Positions 45,523 to 56,119 of a stretch of DNA of 64,000 nucleotides are shown piece by piece. The DNA is taken from NCBI RefSeq assembly GCF_002099425.1, contig NW_018343985.1:3877001-3941000 (forward strand). Reading direction: 5' to 3'. Under the pieces are notes generated by a model. The model was not told the origin of the DNA. It saw only the letters and a program-made list of their open reading frames with translations, and made no database searches. A program made the position numbers and the translations under genes. Position 1 is the stretch's first letter; every line of letters starts with the position of its first letter. The DNA comes from Phascolarctos cinereus (lineage: Eukaryota > Chordata > Mammalia > Diprotodontia > Phascolarctidae).

Positions 45523-46361
45523 AAAACTGATACCTATTTTCAATGGGAGCAAGACTTTACTCATAAGAGTTCTCTAGGCCTGTTAAATCACACATCTTTT
45601 GTAAAAACCATGGATTGCTCAAAATGGAGAGAAAGCACTGAATCAGAGCCAGTGGACATGAGTATGAATCCCTTGTCAAAATTAATATTTGAAAGTCTGA
45701 ATATTTGAAAGTTTTCTATGCTAGGATGTGTCCAGAACTCATTTGTCATTGCCATAGCTATGAAGGATTGCAGATAACCCTCATATCAGAACAGGACCTT
45801 AGGGGCAGAGGTTCAGCAGAATCCTTAAGGGCTTAAATCAACATTTTATCTTATACAGTAGAACGATGAGTCCATGTCTTGTAAATATTCAGTCTAGTGT
45901 TTTGGTGAAGGAAAAAGCTCTGTTTTCTTCTCGAGGGAAAGCAATATCCAGGTTTCTTTGATGTTTCTCCATTATTTCTGTTACTCCCTATGGAAAATTT
46001 CCTTTCTCAAACATTGTTTCAACATGCAGGTGAATGCTCTACTTTAAATACATGTCAATATGCTTGCCTTAATGTATACTAATTGGTGGATCATTTGCAT
46101 TGCTACAGTACCTTCTATTTGTGATTTTAATCTGAAAACATGAAGTGTATTATCTCAATAGTTTTAATAGTGTTCATTATTGAAATGACAAAAGTAATTA
46201 GACTACATACTTCCATGTCACTAATGAAGTGAATTTATAGGCCATATAATTTAAATTGTGATTCCAAACATGGAGAATGTCACAATTTATGGAAAACTCC
46301 AATAATTTTAATTTAATGTACATATAATCTTGTCAGCTGTGTTTGGCCTACAAAATTTTGT
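45523..46361. other. Unique AT-rich stretch with an octamer-type motif
   Basis: 46080-46250 contains atttgcat and several taatt words. No repeat is recognised. Confidence 0.35.
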
Positions 46362-47160
46362 CTAGATAATTATTTCTTTCTTAGAATACTCTTGATACTT
46401 TCCTGAAGATAGAATGAAAACCTTATTAGCATGAGCTATAAATAAAGGATTTGGATGGTGGCTCGACTGAGCTTTTATATTCTCTCTAACTTTAGCAATA
46501 AAAATTTGAATATTCAAATATTCCATGCCTCTACAATGATGCCATAGCCCCACTGGAACATGCTGAGAACCCAAATCCAATCCCACTTCATCAGCAGTTT
46601 TTCTGAAGGTGCCTAAAGCCCATTTCAAAGATCTTTATTTGTTGTTCAGTCATTTAGTTGTATCCAACTCTCTGTGACCCCATTTGGGGTTTTCTTGGCA
46701 AAGATACTGGAGTGGTTTGTCATTTCCTTCTCCAACTCATTTTACAGATGAGGAAACTAAGGCAAACAGAGTAAAGTGACTTGCCCAAGGTCACATAGCT
46801 AATTAGTGTCTGAGGTTGAACTTGAACTCTGGAAGATGAGTCTTCCTGACTCCAGGCCCAGCACTCTATCCATTGTGGCATCTAGCTGCCCCAAAGATCT
46901 TTATATTCACAGTTAAGTGTCCTCACAAGTACTATGGGGTCAATGTGGATAGACACCTGTAGACTTCAGAGTTCAACAAAACATTAGCTTCCAAAGTAGC
47001 TGGAAGGAGAGCTTTACGATGAAGATTCATGCTATATGATGCATCGAGGTATTGGTGTAGCTACCTGGCAAGTGTAAATATAGATGGACTCTGTATGGGT
47101 AGGAAAACATCATGAAGACTCTTCATCTGATTTCTGAAATACTCCACAGTATAGCTTCCA
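46362..47160 (-). pseudogene. Coding-like remnant, unidentified, split by a Mar1-type SINE
   Basis: On the minus strand an 88-codon frame ends at 46362 (it contains TADEVGLDLGSQHVPVGLWH and LFIAHANKVFILSSGKYQ). Upstream, beyond the SINE, another frame carries FRNQMKSLHDVFLPIQSPSI and, after one stop, SYSMNLHRKALLPATLEANV. If the SINE is set aside the two parts lie in different frames and further stops intervene. The amino acid texture looks coding-like, but I do not recognise a family, and an AT-rich chance origin is possible. If real, it would be an old processed copy of a host gene. Confidence 0.25.
46639..46891 (-). mobile_element. Mar1-type SINE with 13-bp target duplication, antisense
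   Basis: A complete inverted copy: tgttcagtcatttagttgta, 'ctctgtgaccccatttggg', ggcaaagatactggagtggt, 'cctgactccaggcccagcac' and the inverted head tctatccattgtggcatcta. It is flanked by a perfect direct repeat, caaagatctttat, at 46626-46638 and 46892-46904. Confidence 0.97.
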
Positions 47161-47378
47161 ACAATTTAGTACTTAATAAGTTAGTGGATTTAAATTGACT
47201 TAATGCTTCTGCAGGCAAGAGTGGAGAAAAAAAATGTATAACAATCATTCTTAATCTTAAAACAAGTGAATAAAATATTTTAAGGTAATGAAATTATCAC
47301 TTTTTAAGCAATACATTCCTTCTTTCAAGGTTTCACAATATGTTTATAAAATTAAATTACCCCAGGTGACATAGATGT
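47161..47378. other. Unique AT-rich stretch
   Basis: No repeat or coding signal. Confidence 0.4.
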
Positions 47379-47381
47379 AGT

Positions 47382-47575
47382 GAAACAAGCCCAAAGCAAG
47401 GCATCAGTGACATATATTCTAGTCCCACATCTATTGTGAACTAGCTATTTAACCAATGATAATCAAATTCACTTCTCTAGGTTCCTCTTCCATAAAATAA
47501 AGTCATATAGGATAGTTTGAACAGATAATTTGCAAGGTTGCTGGCTGCTTTAACCTCTGATATTCTGATTCTGAG
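47382..47575 (+). mobile_element. MIR CORE-SINE
   Basis: 'gcatcagtgacatatattct', 'gtgaactagctatttaacca', cttctctaggttcctcttcc and 'caaggttgctggctgcttta' are MIR blocks in order. Confidence 0.7.
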
Positions 47576-47786
47576 AAGCAAACTGGCACCAGAAAGATCT
47601 ATTTTGGGGTAAACCTCCATTATCTGTGAAAAACTCAGTTGCTAAATTATCAGGGAGCAGCCCAGGTCCACTTAGGAATGGCTATTTAAAGCATTTATAA
47701 CATAAATATGATAGTCCTAGATCCTGTCAGTGAATCCTTAGTAAGTAAGTAAAGGAAATATTTCATATGTTACAAGCATTGGCTTT

Positions 47787-48940
47787 AAGGGGGAGCCAGG
47801 ATGGCAGAATGGCAGAAAACAGTGCAGTGGGATACCATTCACAAATACCTCCATATAGGTCAAGAAAATGCACTAGACTGAATCTTAATGAGGAAATCCA
47901 GAAAATGTGATAATGAGTCATTTCTCCAGTCTGGTTTGTCATAGAAAGACACACAGGGAGGAATGTGGATACTGGGGACAGTACGAGCCAAAAGCATATT
48001 GCTTGCTTGAGCAGCACTCCAGTGCCTTGGGGGAGGCTGTGTAGGAGGTCGAGAGGAAGACCTAGATCCTCTATGGCATAGCACCAGAGCCATAAAGGGG
48101 CACTAGATGGAGACAGTTGCCAACTGACAATCAACAAATATGTCTCCCAACACCCAGTCCCAGCTTACAGATCCAGGACGAAGTAAGAAGGCTATCTACA
48201 TACCTGGGTCGTACTTAGGGTACCAAGAAAGGAGGAAGTTCAGAAGCAGCAATAGCTGTGGTGTGGCTTGGAGAAGGTCCCATTTTCCACATTTAGTTCA
48301 GTTTTCAAAGAAATAAACTGGACAGGAATTCCAGACCTGAGGGAAAGCTACAATTGTGCCAATCTGAGCCAACAGAGCTTTCCAGGTGGCTGATTGGGAC
48401 AGAGTCAATTCACCCTTGCAAAGACCCAAACCCATGTGAAGGAATTGCAGAGCTCAGACCTGGGGGCAGCAGTCACACTTCGTCCTGGATCAGACCACTC
48501 TTGAAGCACTGAAAGCCTGAAGGTCCTCAGTCTGATCCTGAGATCCTAACATAACACAACACTCAATATTCTAAGAAAGTATCAATAGAACCAGCCCAGA
48601 CCTTGCTGAACTCTGAATATTATGAGCAACAAGGATGCCAGAGACCAGATGATAAAATATGCTACCTACCTCCTGATAGTAAGATAAAGAATTAAAAGTG
48701 CAGAATGAGACTTTTTTTTTTGGGGGGGGCATAATGTGGAAATTTGTTTCCATTGACTATATACATTTCTAATGGGTTTACTTTTCTTATGTTCCCAGTG
48801 GGGGTTGGGTTGTTATCTATCCTGGCACAGCAGAACAAAATACTCCCCACACACATACACACATTTTCCCCTCCTGAAAATTGTGAGCCTATGAATACAT
48901 TCAATGATCTTTTCAATTAAAGTTTTTGAAGGCAACATTG
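47787..48940 (+). mobile_element. Compact retroelement with L1-like 5' head, ORF-less
   Basis: The first bases, gggggagccaggatggcaga, are the promoter-like start used by marsupial L1 and its relatives (compare gcagagccaagatggcagag at 52128). About 850 bases of GC-richer, 5' UTR-like DNA follow, with 'cctgggggcagcagtcacac' and cctggatcagaccactcttg. A 3' part then begins near 48690 with agtgcagaatgagac and a 'tgtggaaatttgtttcc' segment known to me from marsupial retroelement tails. No ORF2 and no convincing ORF1 are seen. It could be a non-autonomous L1 relative or an internally deleted copy. Confidence 0.6.
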
Positions 48941-50030
48941 TTTTTATTCTATGTAAAATAGAAAACAATATTGGAAATCTAGTTTTGGTAGCATTCTGAA
49001 ATGCACAATAAGAGAAAACAAAAATTCAAGAAATAATAATAGATTTTCTTTAGCAAATTTTATTACAATTATTAAAAACTGAAATTATTAGTTCTTACCT
49101 AATCAAATTAATTAAGTAGTCTTTATTACTGGATAATATTCTTTGTCTATACAGTCTTAATTTCATTAGTGTTAATTGAAAGTAATCGTGACTGATTTAT
49201 GAGTACTTAATTAGAAAATTTGTCTACTAGCATAGCCATGATCCCTAATATCCAAAATAAGCCATCTATATGAATCACATAACTATATGGAATCAATAAA
49301 AAATGTTGGAGAAAATTTGTTTTATCTTTCTGGATGAATCACAATATTTTTGCTATACAATTTAAAGATTGTATCCTCTTGCATTAACTTGATTTCAAAA
49401 CATGAGCTTAGAAAAAGGTAATCTGCATCTACCCCTTATGACTTCCCCCATGTAAAGAGCTTGTAATGGTAGCAGTTGGAAATCAAAGGCAAACATGTGA
49501 GTTCCAAACATATTCACTTCTGTTTTTCCTTGTGTTAACCTGAGATTCTCACCATCTAAGTGACTTCACTGTTTTCTAGAGTTATGTTCATTTCAAGTAG
49601 TGTTGAGCAATACGTTTTCTGAGTTTTTTTAAAGCTAAATAAGAAGGTCTGTCACCTTAATAAAGCCTAGAAACCTCAGGGAAAGGGACAATGGAGAGGT
49701 AAGTTTTGATGATATGGAAGGGATGGCAAGAAGTGAACTGTGGAGCATTGAGACAGGTTCAATGTAATCCTGCAATATAAGAGAATGGAAGGTAAATGAC
49801 AACAGTGGCACCCTTGGGTGAGGAGTTTTTTCCCCTAGAAAACCAAGGAAAATGAAGACAAAGGTTCACCATTTCTGGCACTATATTAAATGTATACAAT
49901 GGTCTAACACTTTAAAAATAAGTTCAGTATAACTAACTCAAAATATATTTACCCTACCAGTAGTATATTGTGTTTATTTTGGGGTGATGTATTTTAGGAT
50001 GGTCCTTAACAAGCTGGGCTTCAGACAGAG
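48941..50030. other. Unique AT-rich stretch with homeodomain-type words
   Basis: 49060-49260 has many taatta, attaat and attaag words. No repeat is recognised. Confidence 0.4.
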
Positions 50031-50065
50031 GTAGGTGATCAGAATGGTTAAAGGACTGAAGGATC

Positions 50066-50133
50066 CACTTACTAGCTGTGTGACCCTGGGCAAGTCACTT
50101 AACCCCAATTACCTAAATTTGAAAAAAAAAAAA
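50066..50133 (+). mobile_element. 5'-truncated tRNA-derived SINE with poly(A) and target duplication
   Basis: Only the last part of a SINE1-type element remains: cacttactagctgtgtgacc, ctgggcaagtcacttaaccc and 'caattacctaaattt', then an A12 tail. It is flanked by actgaaggatc at 50055-50065 and 50136-50146. L1-type priming and 5' truncation explain it. Confidence 0.93.
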
Positions 50134-50147
50134 GAACTGAAGGATCA

Positions 50148-50465
50148 TGGAAGGAGCAGGTAAACAAAACCTAAAAAAGAAAAGGTCTCGAGGAGGTATG
50201 GTAAGAACATGAAAGTCATGAAACAACATCTGCAAACACTTGAAAGGCATTTTATAGATAAATCATTGTTTTACTTAGCTACAGGAGGCAGAACTGGGTA
50301 CAGTGAACAGAAGTTACACAGTAGTGGATTTCAGGTATCAATATAAGGAAGAGCTTTCAAACAATGAGTTATGCCAAAAAAAGAAAGACTGACTCAGTAG
50401 GGAGGGAGTTCCTCATCACTAAAGATCTTCTGTCTGTGGATGGTCCCTTACTGGGGGTGTTAAAG
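50148..50465. other. Unique stretch, nothing recognised
   Basis: No repeat or coding signal. Confidence 0.4.
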
Positions 50466-50469
50466 AAAC

Positions 50470-50625
50470 AGCTCAGTGTACTGGACTAGGAGTCAGGAAG
50501 ACTTGGGTTTGAATCTTGTCACTAATACTGACTTGCTATGTGAGTGTGACTGGATCACTTGACCTCTCTGAGTCTCTGTTTCCTTTTCTGTGAAGTTTGG
50601 GCTCGGAATTCACTAGCTCACCCCA
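50470..50625 (+). mobile_element. MIR CORE-SINE
   Basis: 'gtactggactaggagtcagg', aagacttgggtttgaatctt, 'tcacttgacctctctgagtc' and tctgtttccttttctgtgaa. Confidence 0.85.
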
Positions 50626-50629
50626 CTAA

Positions 50630-51355
50630 AATCACCCCAGCAGTTTGGGCCTCCAGAGAGCAGCTGTCTACCTTGATACTGAGGACAGAAGAGAGCAGCT
50701 TTTTCTAATGCTCGTGAACCTTTCTGTGGGGCTTCCCCATTTTCATTAGTTAATATCAATTGGCCTGCCAGATTTAATAGGGGCATCTGTATAGGCTGTA
50801 TGGTAAGAACAGCTGGTGTATGAGACTCCTCTTCCCCTGCCCCTCAGAAAAGGCTGGGATGCTGCCGTATCCCTGGCCTCCTTGAACTGAACTTGTCTGG
50901 CCCCCATGGTCACTCTTGTTCATACCCTATGCTGCTGCCCACAGCTAGCACCTCTGGGAGCCCTGCAATGTCCACTCTGATACTGCATAGATTGCAAAGG
51001 TTACCCTGGGCTAGAACCTAACTTTAAATGTGACTTGTGGTTTCTACTTTTAACATTCTAGTCCTCTGAAAATTACATTAATCTCTTAAAGAATACCACC
51101 ATAGGTTTTCTGTGGTTTTCAGTTGGCTTTGTTTTCTGGTGTTTTGTTTGTTTGTTTCTGGAATGTCTTTTTTCTTAGCCATCTCCAGATGGCCTTCATA
51201 TCTAACTCTTCTCCACGGGAAAATGGGACTCCAACACTGAAACCACCCCAGGCTTTGGTAAGTGGGCTTTCACTTTAAGTGTTTGTATGTGTTCCACCCA
51301 CACTGTTTAGCACAGTGATTTTTCATATAAGTGCTTAATAGCTGTTCTATCCTTC
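50630..51355. other. Unique GC-richer stretch containing an exon-like block
   Basis: No repeat is recognised. Balanced composition compared with the surroundings. It contains the exon-like block at 51179-51257. Confidence 0.45.
51179..51257 (+). other. Exon-like block with consensus splice sites, unidentified
   Basis: A T-rich tract ending in cttttttcttag precedes it (acceptor) and gtaagtgggc follows (donor), giving a 79-base block. One of three frames is open throughout and would encode MAFISNSSPRENGTPTLKPP in its middle (26 codons in all). I do not recognise the peptide. Phase would be one base carried in from the upstream exon. It may be a real exon of a gene spanning this window, or a chance pairing of splice-like signals. 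Confidence 0.25.
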
Positions 51356-51357
51356 CT

Positions 51358-51460
51358 CTCTGTCTCTCTCTCTCTCTGTCTCTCTCTCTCTCTCTCTCTG
51401 TCTTCCTCTTTCTTTCTTCTGATTTGTCTATATATATACTTCTATCTCTTAGCTCTCTGT
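51358..51460. repeat. (TC)n / (TCTG)n pyrimidine tract
   Basis: tctctctg and ctctctct units, then mixed pyrimidines to about 51420 and tatata to 51440. Confidence 0.95.
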
Positions 51461-52115
51461 CTAGCTAGCTACAAAGAAAAAATTAAAATACAGATCCCAA
51501 TGAGATGTGTGAGTACTGGTTTAGAGGCAGAGTTTTCCTAGTGCTTGGATCTTTTGCTCTTAATCCACATCCTCCTTTTTCACCCCCACCGCTGGACTTT
51601 GGAGAAAGAGACCCCTGTGACTCAGCCCCACCCTCCCAAACCAAAGGATTGTGGATAGCTGAAACCTCTGCCACCACTAGAAGGGGATAGGGAAGGGAAT
51701 CGTGCAGGTAAAGGAAACCACAAAGCTGGAGGATGACATCTGTGAGGCTAACCATGGCAGCCTCACATCTGGACTTCACATCCAAAGTAGTGAGGGGGCA
51801 TCACTCATGAGCAGCATCAGCTTAAATGCTGTGTTACCTAAACCCATCTTCCCCAACTCTACCCCCTTTCATACTGCAGATGCAAAAGGCTATGAGTGAC
51901 CCCTCCCTTTTCTCCAAATTTCCATTGCCTTCCCCCTCTCCTCGAAGGGGATGACTAGTTTCTGAAATTTATCTCCATTTTTTAAAGAGTCGATGATTTT
52001 TTGGAAGCACTACCTCCTTTAAGTGTTAAATGTCATTGACTGCTGAATTGCTAATATGTGTGTGTCCTTGCTTCAGCACAGTAGGGAAGGGTCATAAGGG
52101 AACATATGGAAGAAG
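51461..52115. other. Unique stretch, nothing recognised
   Basis: GC-richer at 51580-51780. Overlapping frames of 61-100 codons on both strands lack domain character. Confidence 0.4.
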
Positions 52116-52976
52116 TTACAAATCAGAGGCAGAGCCAAGATGGCAGAGTAAAAGCAGTGACTTGCTTAAGCTCTCCCCAAATCCCTCCAAACACTCATAA
52201 AAAATGGCTCTAAACAAATTCTGAAGCAGCAGAACCCACAAAAAGACAGAGTGAAACAAATTTCCAGCCCAAGACAACCTGGATGATTGATCAGAAAGGT
52301 GTATTGCGCCGGGCTGGGAGAGCAGCACAGAGCGGCACGGGCGTGCAGGCCACAGCGAACCTGGAGCAGGCCTCAGAGGACTGAATCGTGGGCAGATGTG
52401 GAGGTTTCCAGACTCCTCAATCCACGAATGCCAAAGACAATTTAGAAGGTCAGTGGGAAAAGTCTGTTTCTGCAGTGCTAAGAGAGGAAGGTGGGGTCTC
52501 AGCTCCATTCCCTCAAGAGCATGGCCCTGGATGGGGGGGAGCTGCTTCCCAAGCTTCCAGCCCACAGACTGAGGGGGAATCCAGGGGCTGATCAGAGAGG
52601 GACTGCAGGGATCTCTTTGCCAGTGCTCAGGCAGGAATCTTTTGCTTTGCCCTTGTTTGGATCTGGGTCACAGTTCTGGGCGGCAGTGCTGGGGTGAGGA
52701 GGAGCACTGGTGTGGTGGAGCTTGAAGTGGCTGTGGAGAGGAACTCCTCCTCACAGTTACAGGACAGAAAGGAATACTTGTGGTCACAGCCCAGGAAAGG
52801 AGTAAACACCTTGCCCCTTATCATAGAACCTTGGAAGAACTGAAAATTTACAGGTCCCTACAAGTATCTCTGAAAACAGCTGTACAAACCCCTGAAGCTT
52901 GGACAGTACATTCTCCACATTGGAAGCAGATCTTACCTTAACAAAGAGTTTAAAACTCAAGTAATTGGCTGGGATC

Positions 52977-54040
52977 ATGAGCAAGCAGCAAAAAAGAGTC
53001 AGACTATATCTTACTTTGGTGAAAAAGAAGATCAAAATATATAACCAGAAGAAGACAACAAAGTCAAAGCTCCTACATCCAAAGCCTCCAAGAAAAATAT
53101 GAATCAGTCCCAGGCCTTGGAAGAGCTCAAAAGGGATTTTGAGAAGCAAGTAAGGAAGTAGAGGAAAAACTGAGAGTGATGCAAGAAAATCACAAAAACA
53201 AGTCAACAGCTTGCTAAAGGAGACCCAAAAATACTGAAGAAAATAACACCTTAAAAAATAGCCTAACCCAAATGGCAAAAGAGGTCCAAAAAGCCAATGA
53301 GGAGAAAAATGCCCTAAAAAGAAAAATTGGCCAAATGGAAAAGGAAGTCCAAAAGCTTACTGAAGAAAATACTTCCTTAAAAATTAGAATAGAGCAATTG
53401 GAAGACAGTGACTTTATGAGAAATCAAGACACTGTAAAACAAATCCAAAAGAATGAAAAATTAGAAAACAATGTGAAATATCTCATTGGAAAAACAACTG
53501 ACCTGGAAAATAGATCCAGGAGAGAGAATTTAAAAATTATTGGACTATCTGAAAGCCATGATCAAAAAAAGAGCCTAGACATCATCTTTCAAGAAATTAT
53601 CAAGGAAAACTGCCCTGATATATTAGAACCAGAGGGCAAAATAGAAATTGAAAGAATCCAGAGATCTCCTCCTGAAAGAGATCTCCAAAGGAAAACTCTT
53701 AGGAATATTATAGCCAAATTCCAGAGTTCCCAGGTCAAGGAGAAAATATTACAAGCTGTCAGAAGGACACAATTCAAGTACTGTGAAAACACAATCAGGA
53801 TAACAAAGATTTAGCAGCTTCTACATTAAAGGACACAGGGCATGGAATATAATATTCCGGAGGAAAGGAGATAGGATTACAATCAAGAATCACCTACCTA
53901 GCAAAACTGAGTATAATCCTTCAGGGGAAAAAATGGTCATTCAGTGAAATAGAGGACTTTCAAGCATTTTTGATGAAAAGACCAGAGCTGAATAGAAAAT
54001 TTGACTTTCAAATACAGACTCAGTGGAACATGAAGAGGTA
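52977..54040 (+). CDS. L1-type ORF1 protein of the HAL1-like element, broken
   Basis: L1 ORF1p is an RNA-binding trimer that coats L1 RNA. The likely start is the ATG at 52977 (MSKQQKR). A few breaks follow, and 53272-53814 is open for 180 codons, beginning MAKEVQKANEEKNALKRKIG. Its first 60 residues are a Lys/Glu/Leu coiled coil. The RRM part follows with RSRRENLKIIGLSES (about residues 82-96), then EGKIEIERIQRSPPERD and AKFQSSQVKEKILQAVRR. After the stop at 53812-53814 and a frame change, the C-terminal domain can still be read (sequence near 53880-53960 resembles LAKLSIILQG and FLMKRPELNRKFDF). It is not a host gene. Divergence is moderate, so it is younger than the MIRs and L2s here. Confidence 0.88.
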
Positions 54041-54168
54041 AACAGGAAAGAGAAATCATAAGAGACTTATTAAGATTGAACTGTTTACATTCCTGCATGG
54101 AAAGATGATATTTATAACTCATGAGACTTTGTCAGTATTAGGGTAGTTGGAGGAAAAAATTAATGATG

Positions 54169-54175
54169 GATAGAT

Positions 54176-54220
<45 letters not shown>
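54169..54220. repeat. (GATA)n microsatellite inside the HAL1-like element
   Basis: About a dozen gata units. Confidence 0.97.
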
Positions 54221-54221
<1 letters not shown>

Positions 54222-55055
54222 GCACAGGGTGAGTTGAAGATTAAGGGGTCATATCTGGAGAATAAAATTAAGGGAGAAGAGGATTATACAGGAGAAGAAG
54301 AAGGGAGAGGTAGAATGGGGTAAATTATCTCACAAAAAAAACAGAAAAGAAAAGTCTCTTACAGTGGAGGGGAAAGGGGAAGGTGAGAGGGAATGAGGAA
54401 TCTTATTCTCATAGGATTTGGCTTAAGGAGGGAATAACATACACATTCAATTGGATGGAAATCTGTCTTACCCTACAGGAAAATAGGGGGAGAAGGGGAC
54501 AAGAGAGCAGGGGGATGATGAAGAGGAGGGCAGATTGGGAAAGGGTGTAATCAGAAGTAAATACATCTGAGGAGGGACAGGGTCAAAAGAAAGAATAGAA
54601 TAAATGGGAGGACAGGATAGAATTAAGGGAAATAGAGTTAGTTTTTCACATGTCTCATATGGAAGTGTTTTGCATAACTGCACATGTACAACGTATATTG
54701 AGTTGCTTGCCTTTTCAATGAGGGTGGGTGGGGAGGGAGAAATAGAGAAAATTTGAAACCTAAAGTTTTAAAAACATGTTTAAAAAAATGTTTTCACATG
54801 CTACTGGGAAATAAGAAATACAGGAAATGGGGTACAGAAGTCTATCCTGCCCTACAGGAAAATAGAAGGGGAAGGGGATAAGAGAAAGGGAGAGAGACAG
54901 AAGAGAGCACAGACTAGGGGAAGGGATATTCAGAATGCGTACCATCTTGGGGTCGGGGGAGGGGTGAGCGGGGTGAAAATTTGGAAATCAAAAACTTGTG
55001 GAAGTGAATGTTGAAAACTAAAAATAAATAAATTTATATTTAAAAAAAAGAAAAA

Positions 55056-55170
55056 GAAAAAGTAGGGTGAGAGAAAAGACCTTCAGTTACCTGCTGTAGT
55101 GAGTAGCAATCTTTTTTATAGATTAAGAGGGATAGATTGTTCTCTAACCCCTATAATATAATACAATATA
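55056..55170. other. Unique stretch after the poly(A)
   Basis: No repeat recognised. Confidence 0.4.
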
Positions 55171-55171
55171 T

Positions 55172-55192
55172 TTGTATATGTAGGTGTGTGTG

Positions 55193-55251
<59 letters not shown>

Positions 55252-55262
55252 ATGTATATGTA
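55172..55262. repeat. (TG)n microsatellite with tatata edges
   Basis: A (TG)n run of about 46 bases at 55204-55249, framed by tatatg words. Confidence 0.97.
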
Positions 55263-55263
55263 T

Positions 55264-55318
55264 TATTCTGAGAAGGGGTCTATAGGTTTAACCCTAATAC
55301 CCAAAGAGTCCACGAAAT
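55264..55318 (+). mobile_element. hAT-like MITE fragment
   Basis: ttattctgagaaggggtcta and 'taggtttaaccctaatacc' resemble the distal part of the MITE at 35374-35612, where attattctgagacaaagccc occurs. Confidence 0.55.
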
Positions 55319-55605
55319 GTTATTGTTGTTGTTTCTTATTATTTAATTATTATCTCCTGATCTAATCCTTAAATATAAGGTAGCTCAGGGAGGGAAGATG
55401 TGAGCATGGGGGCTAGTATTAAACACAGGGCTTTTACCATTTTCCTTCTCATGGTTTCTCAAGGTAGATCTTAAAGTAAAATCACTTTCCTGGATGGAAG
55501 TTACTGAGAAATGAGGTGGAAGGAGTATTCTGTCTAACATAAAGATGGCAGACCATGTAAGAGAAGTGACTTAGCTACTCATAACAGTAACAGGACCATC
55601 TCACT
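55319..55605. other. Unique stretch, nothing recognised
   Basis: No repeat or coding signal. Confidence 0.4.
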
Positions 55606-55609
55606 GCAC

Positions 55610-55805
55610 TATTGATAGAAAAAAAAAATAGGAAGGGACAAGCAGGCAGACACATGAACACACAGAGACAAAGATGGAGACAGAAAAGAAAGAAACAGAA
55701 GGATAGAGAGAGACAGACAGCAATACATACAGAGATGGTGATTGAGAGAGCCAGGGAGAAACAGACAGAAATAGAGACAGAAAGAAAAAGAAGAGAAAGA
55801 TAAAG
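55610..55805. repeat. (ACAGAG)n purine-rich tract
   Basis: Imperfect agacag, gagaca and aaagaaag units. Frames on both strands are repeat readings. Confidence 0.92.
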
Positions 55806-55872
55806 AATGAGAAACAGATGGCTAAGGAAAACCAAAGCAGGATGGACAAGACTGAATCTCTGCTCTTCTAAT

Positions 55873-56119
55873 TTTGATGTTCAGTTGTGTCTGACCCTTT
55901 ATAACCCCATTTGGGGTTTCCTTGGCAAAGATACTGGAATGGTTTGCCATTTCCTTCTCCAGCTCATTTTGCAGATGAGGAAACTGAGGCAAACAGGGTT
56001 AAGTGATTTGCACAGGATCACACAGCTAGTAAGTGTCTGAGGCTAGGTTTGAACTCAGCAAGAGGAGTCTTCCTGACTCCAGGACCAACACTCTTAACCA
56101 CTGTGCTACCTAGCTGCCC
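55873..56119 (-). mobile_element. Mar1-type SINE, antisense
   Basis: tgatgttcagttgtgtctga, 'taaccccatttggggtttcc', ggcaaagatactggaatggt, 'ttaagtgatttgcacagga', ttcctgactccaggaccaac and the inverted head tgtgctacctagctgccc. The flanks carry similar ctcttctaat and ctcttcctaat, a possible duplication. Confidence 0.96.

Larger units (their letters stand above)
52116..55055 (+). mobile_element. HAL1-like element (L1 relative with ORF1 but no ORF2)
   Basis: It is nearly complete. The 5' end cagaggcagagccaagatgg is followed by a GC-rich 5' UTR to about 52976. An ORF1 region spans 52977-54040, and then about 1 kb of G- and A-rich 3' sequence (ggaaaatag, gggagaagg, gataag words, a (GATA)n at 54169-54220) leads to the L1-shared end gaatgttgaaaactaaaaat at 55003-55022 and a poly(A) at 55040-55055. 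No reverse transcriptase sequence lies between ORF1 and the tail, so the missing ORF2 is structural and would make it dependent on an L1. Clear target duplications were not seen. Confidence 0.85.

Noticed and set aside
52116-52565. 149-codon minus-strand frame
   Set aside because: It lies antisense in the 5' UTR of the HAL1-like element; GC content alone explains its length.
52784-53278. 164-codon minus-strand hydrophobic frame resembling a membrane protein
   Set aside because: It is the antisense of the Lys/Glu-rich ORF1 region, which gives Phe and Leu on the other strand.
53272-53814. A host gene encoding a coiled-coil protein
   Set aside because: The RSRRENLKIIG motif and the element ends show that it is L1-type ORF1.
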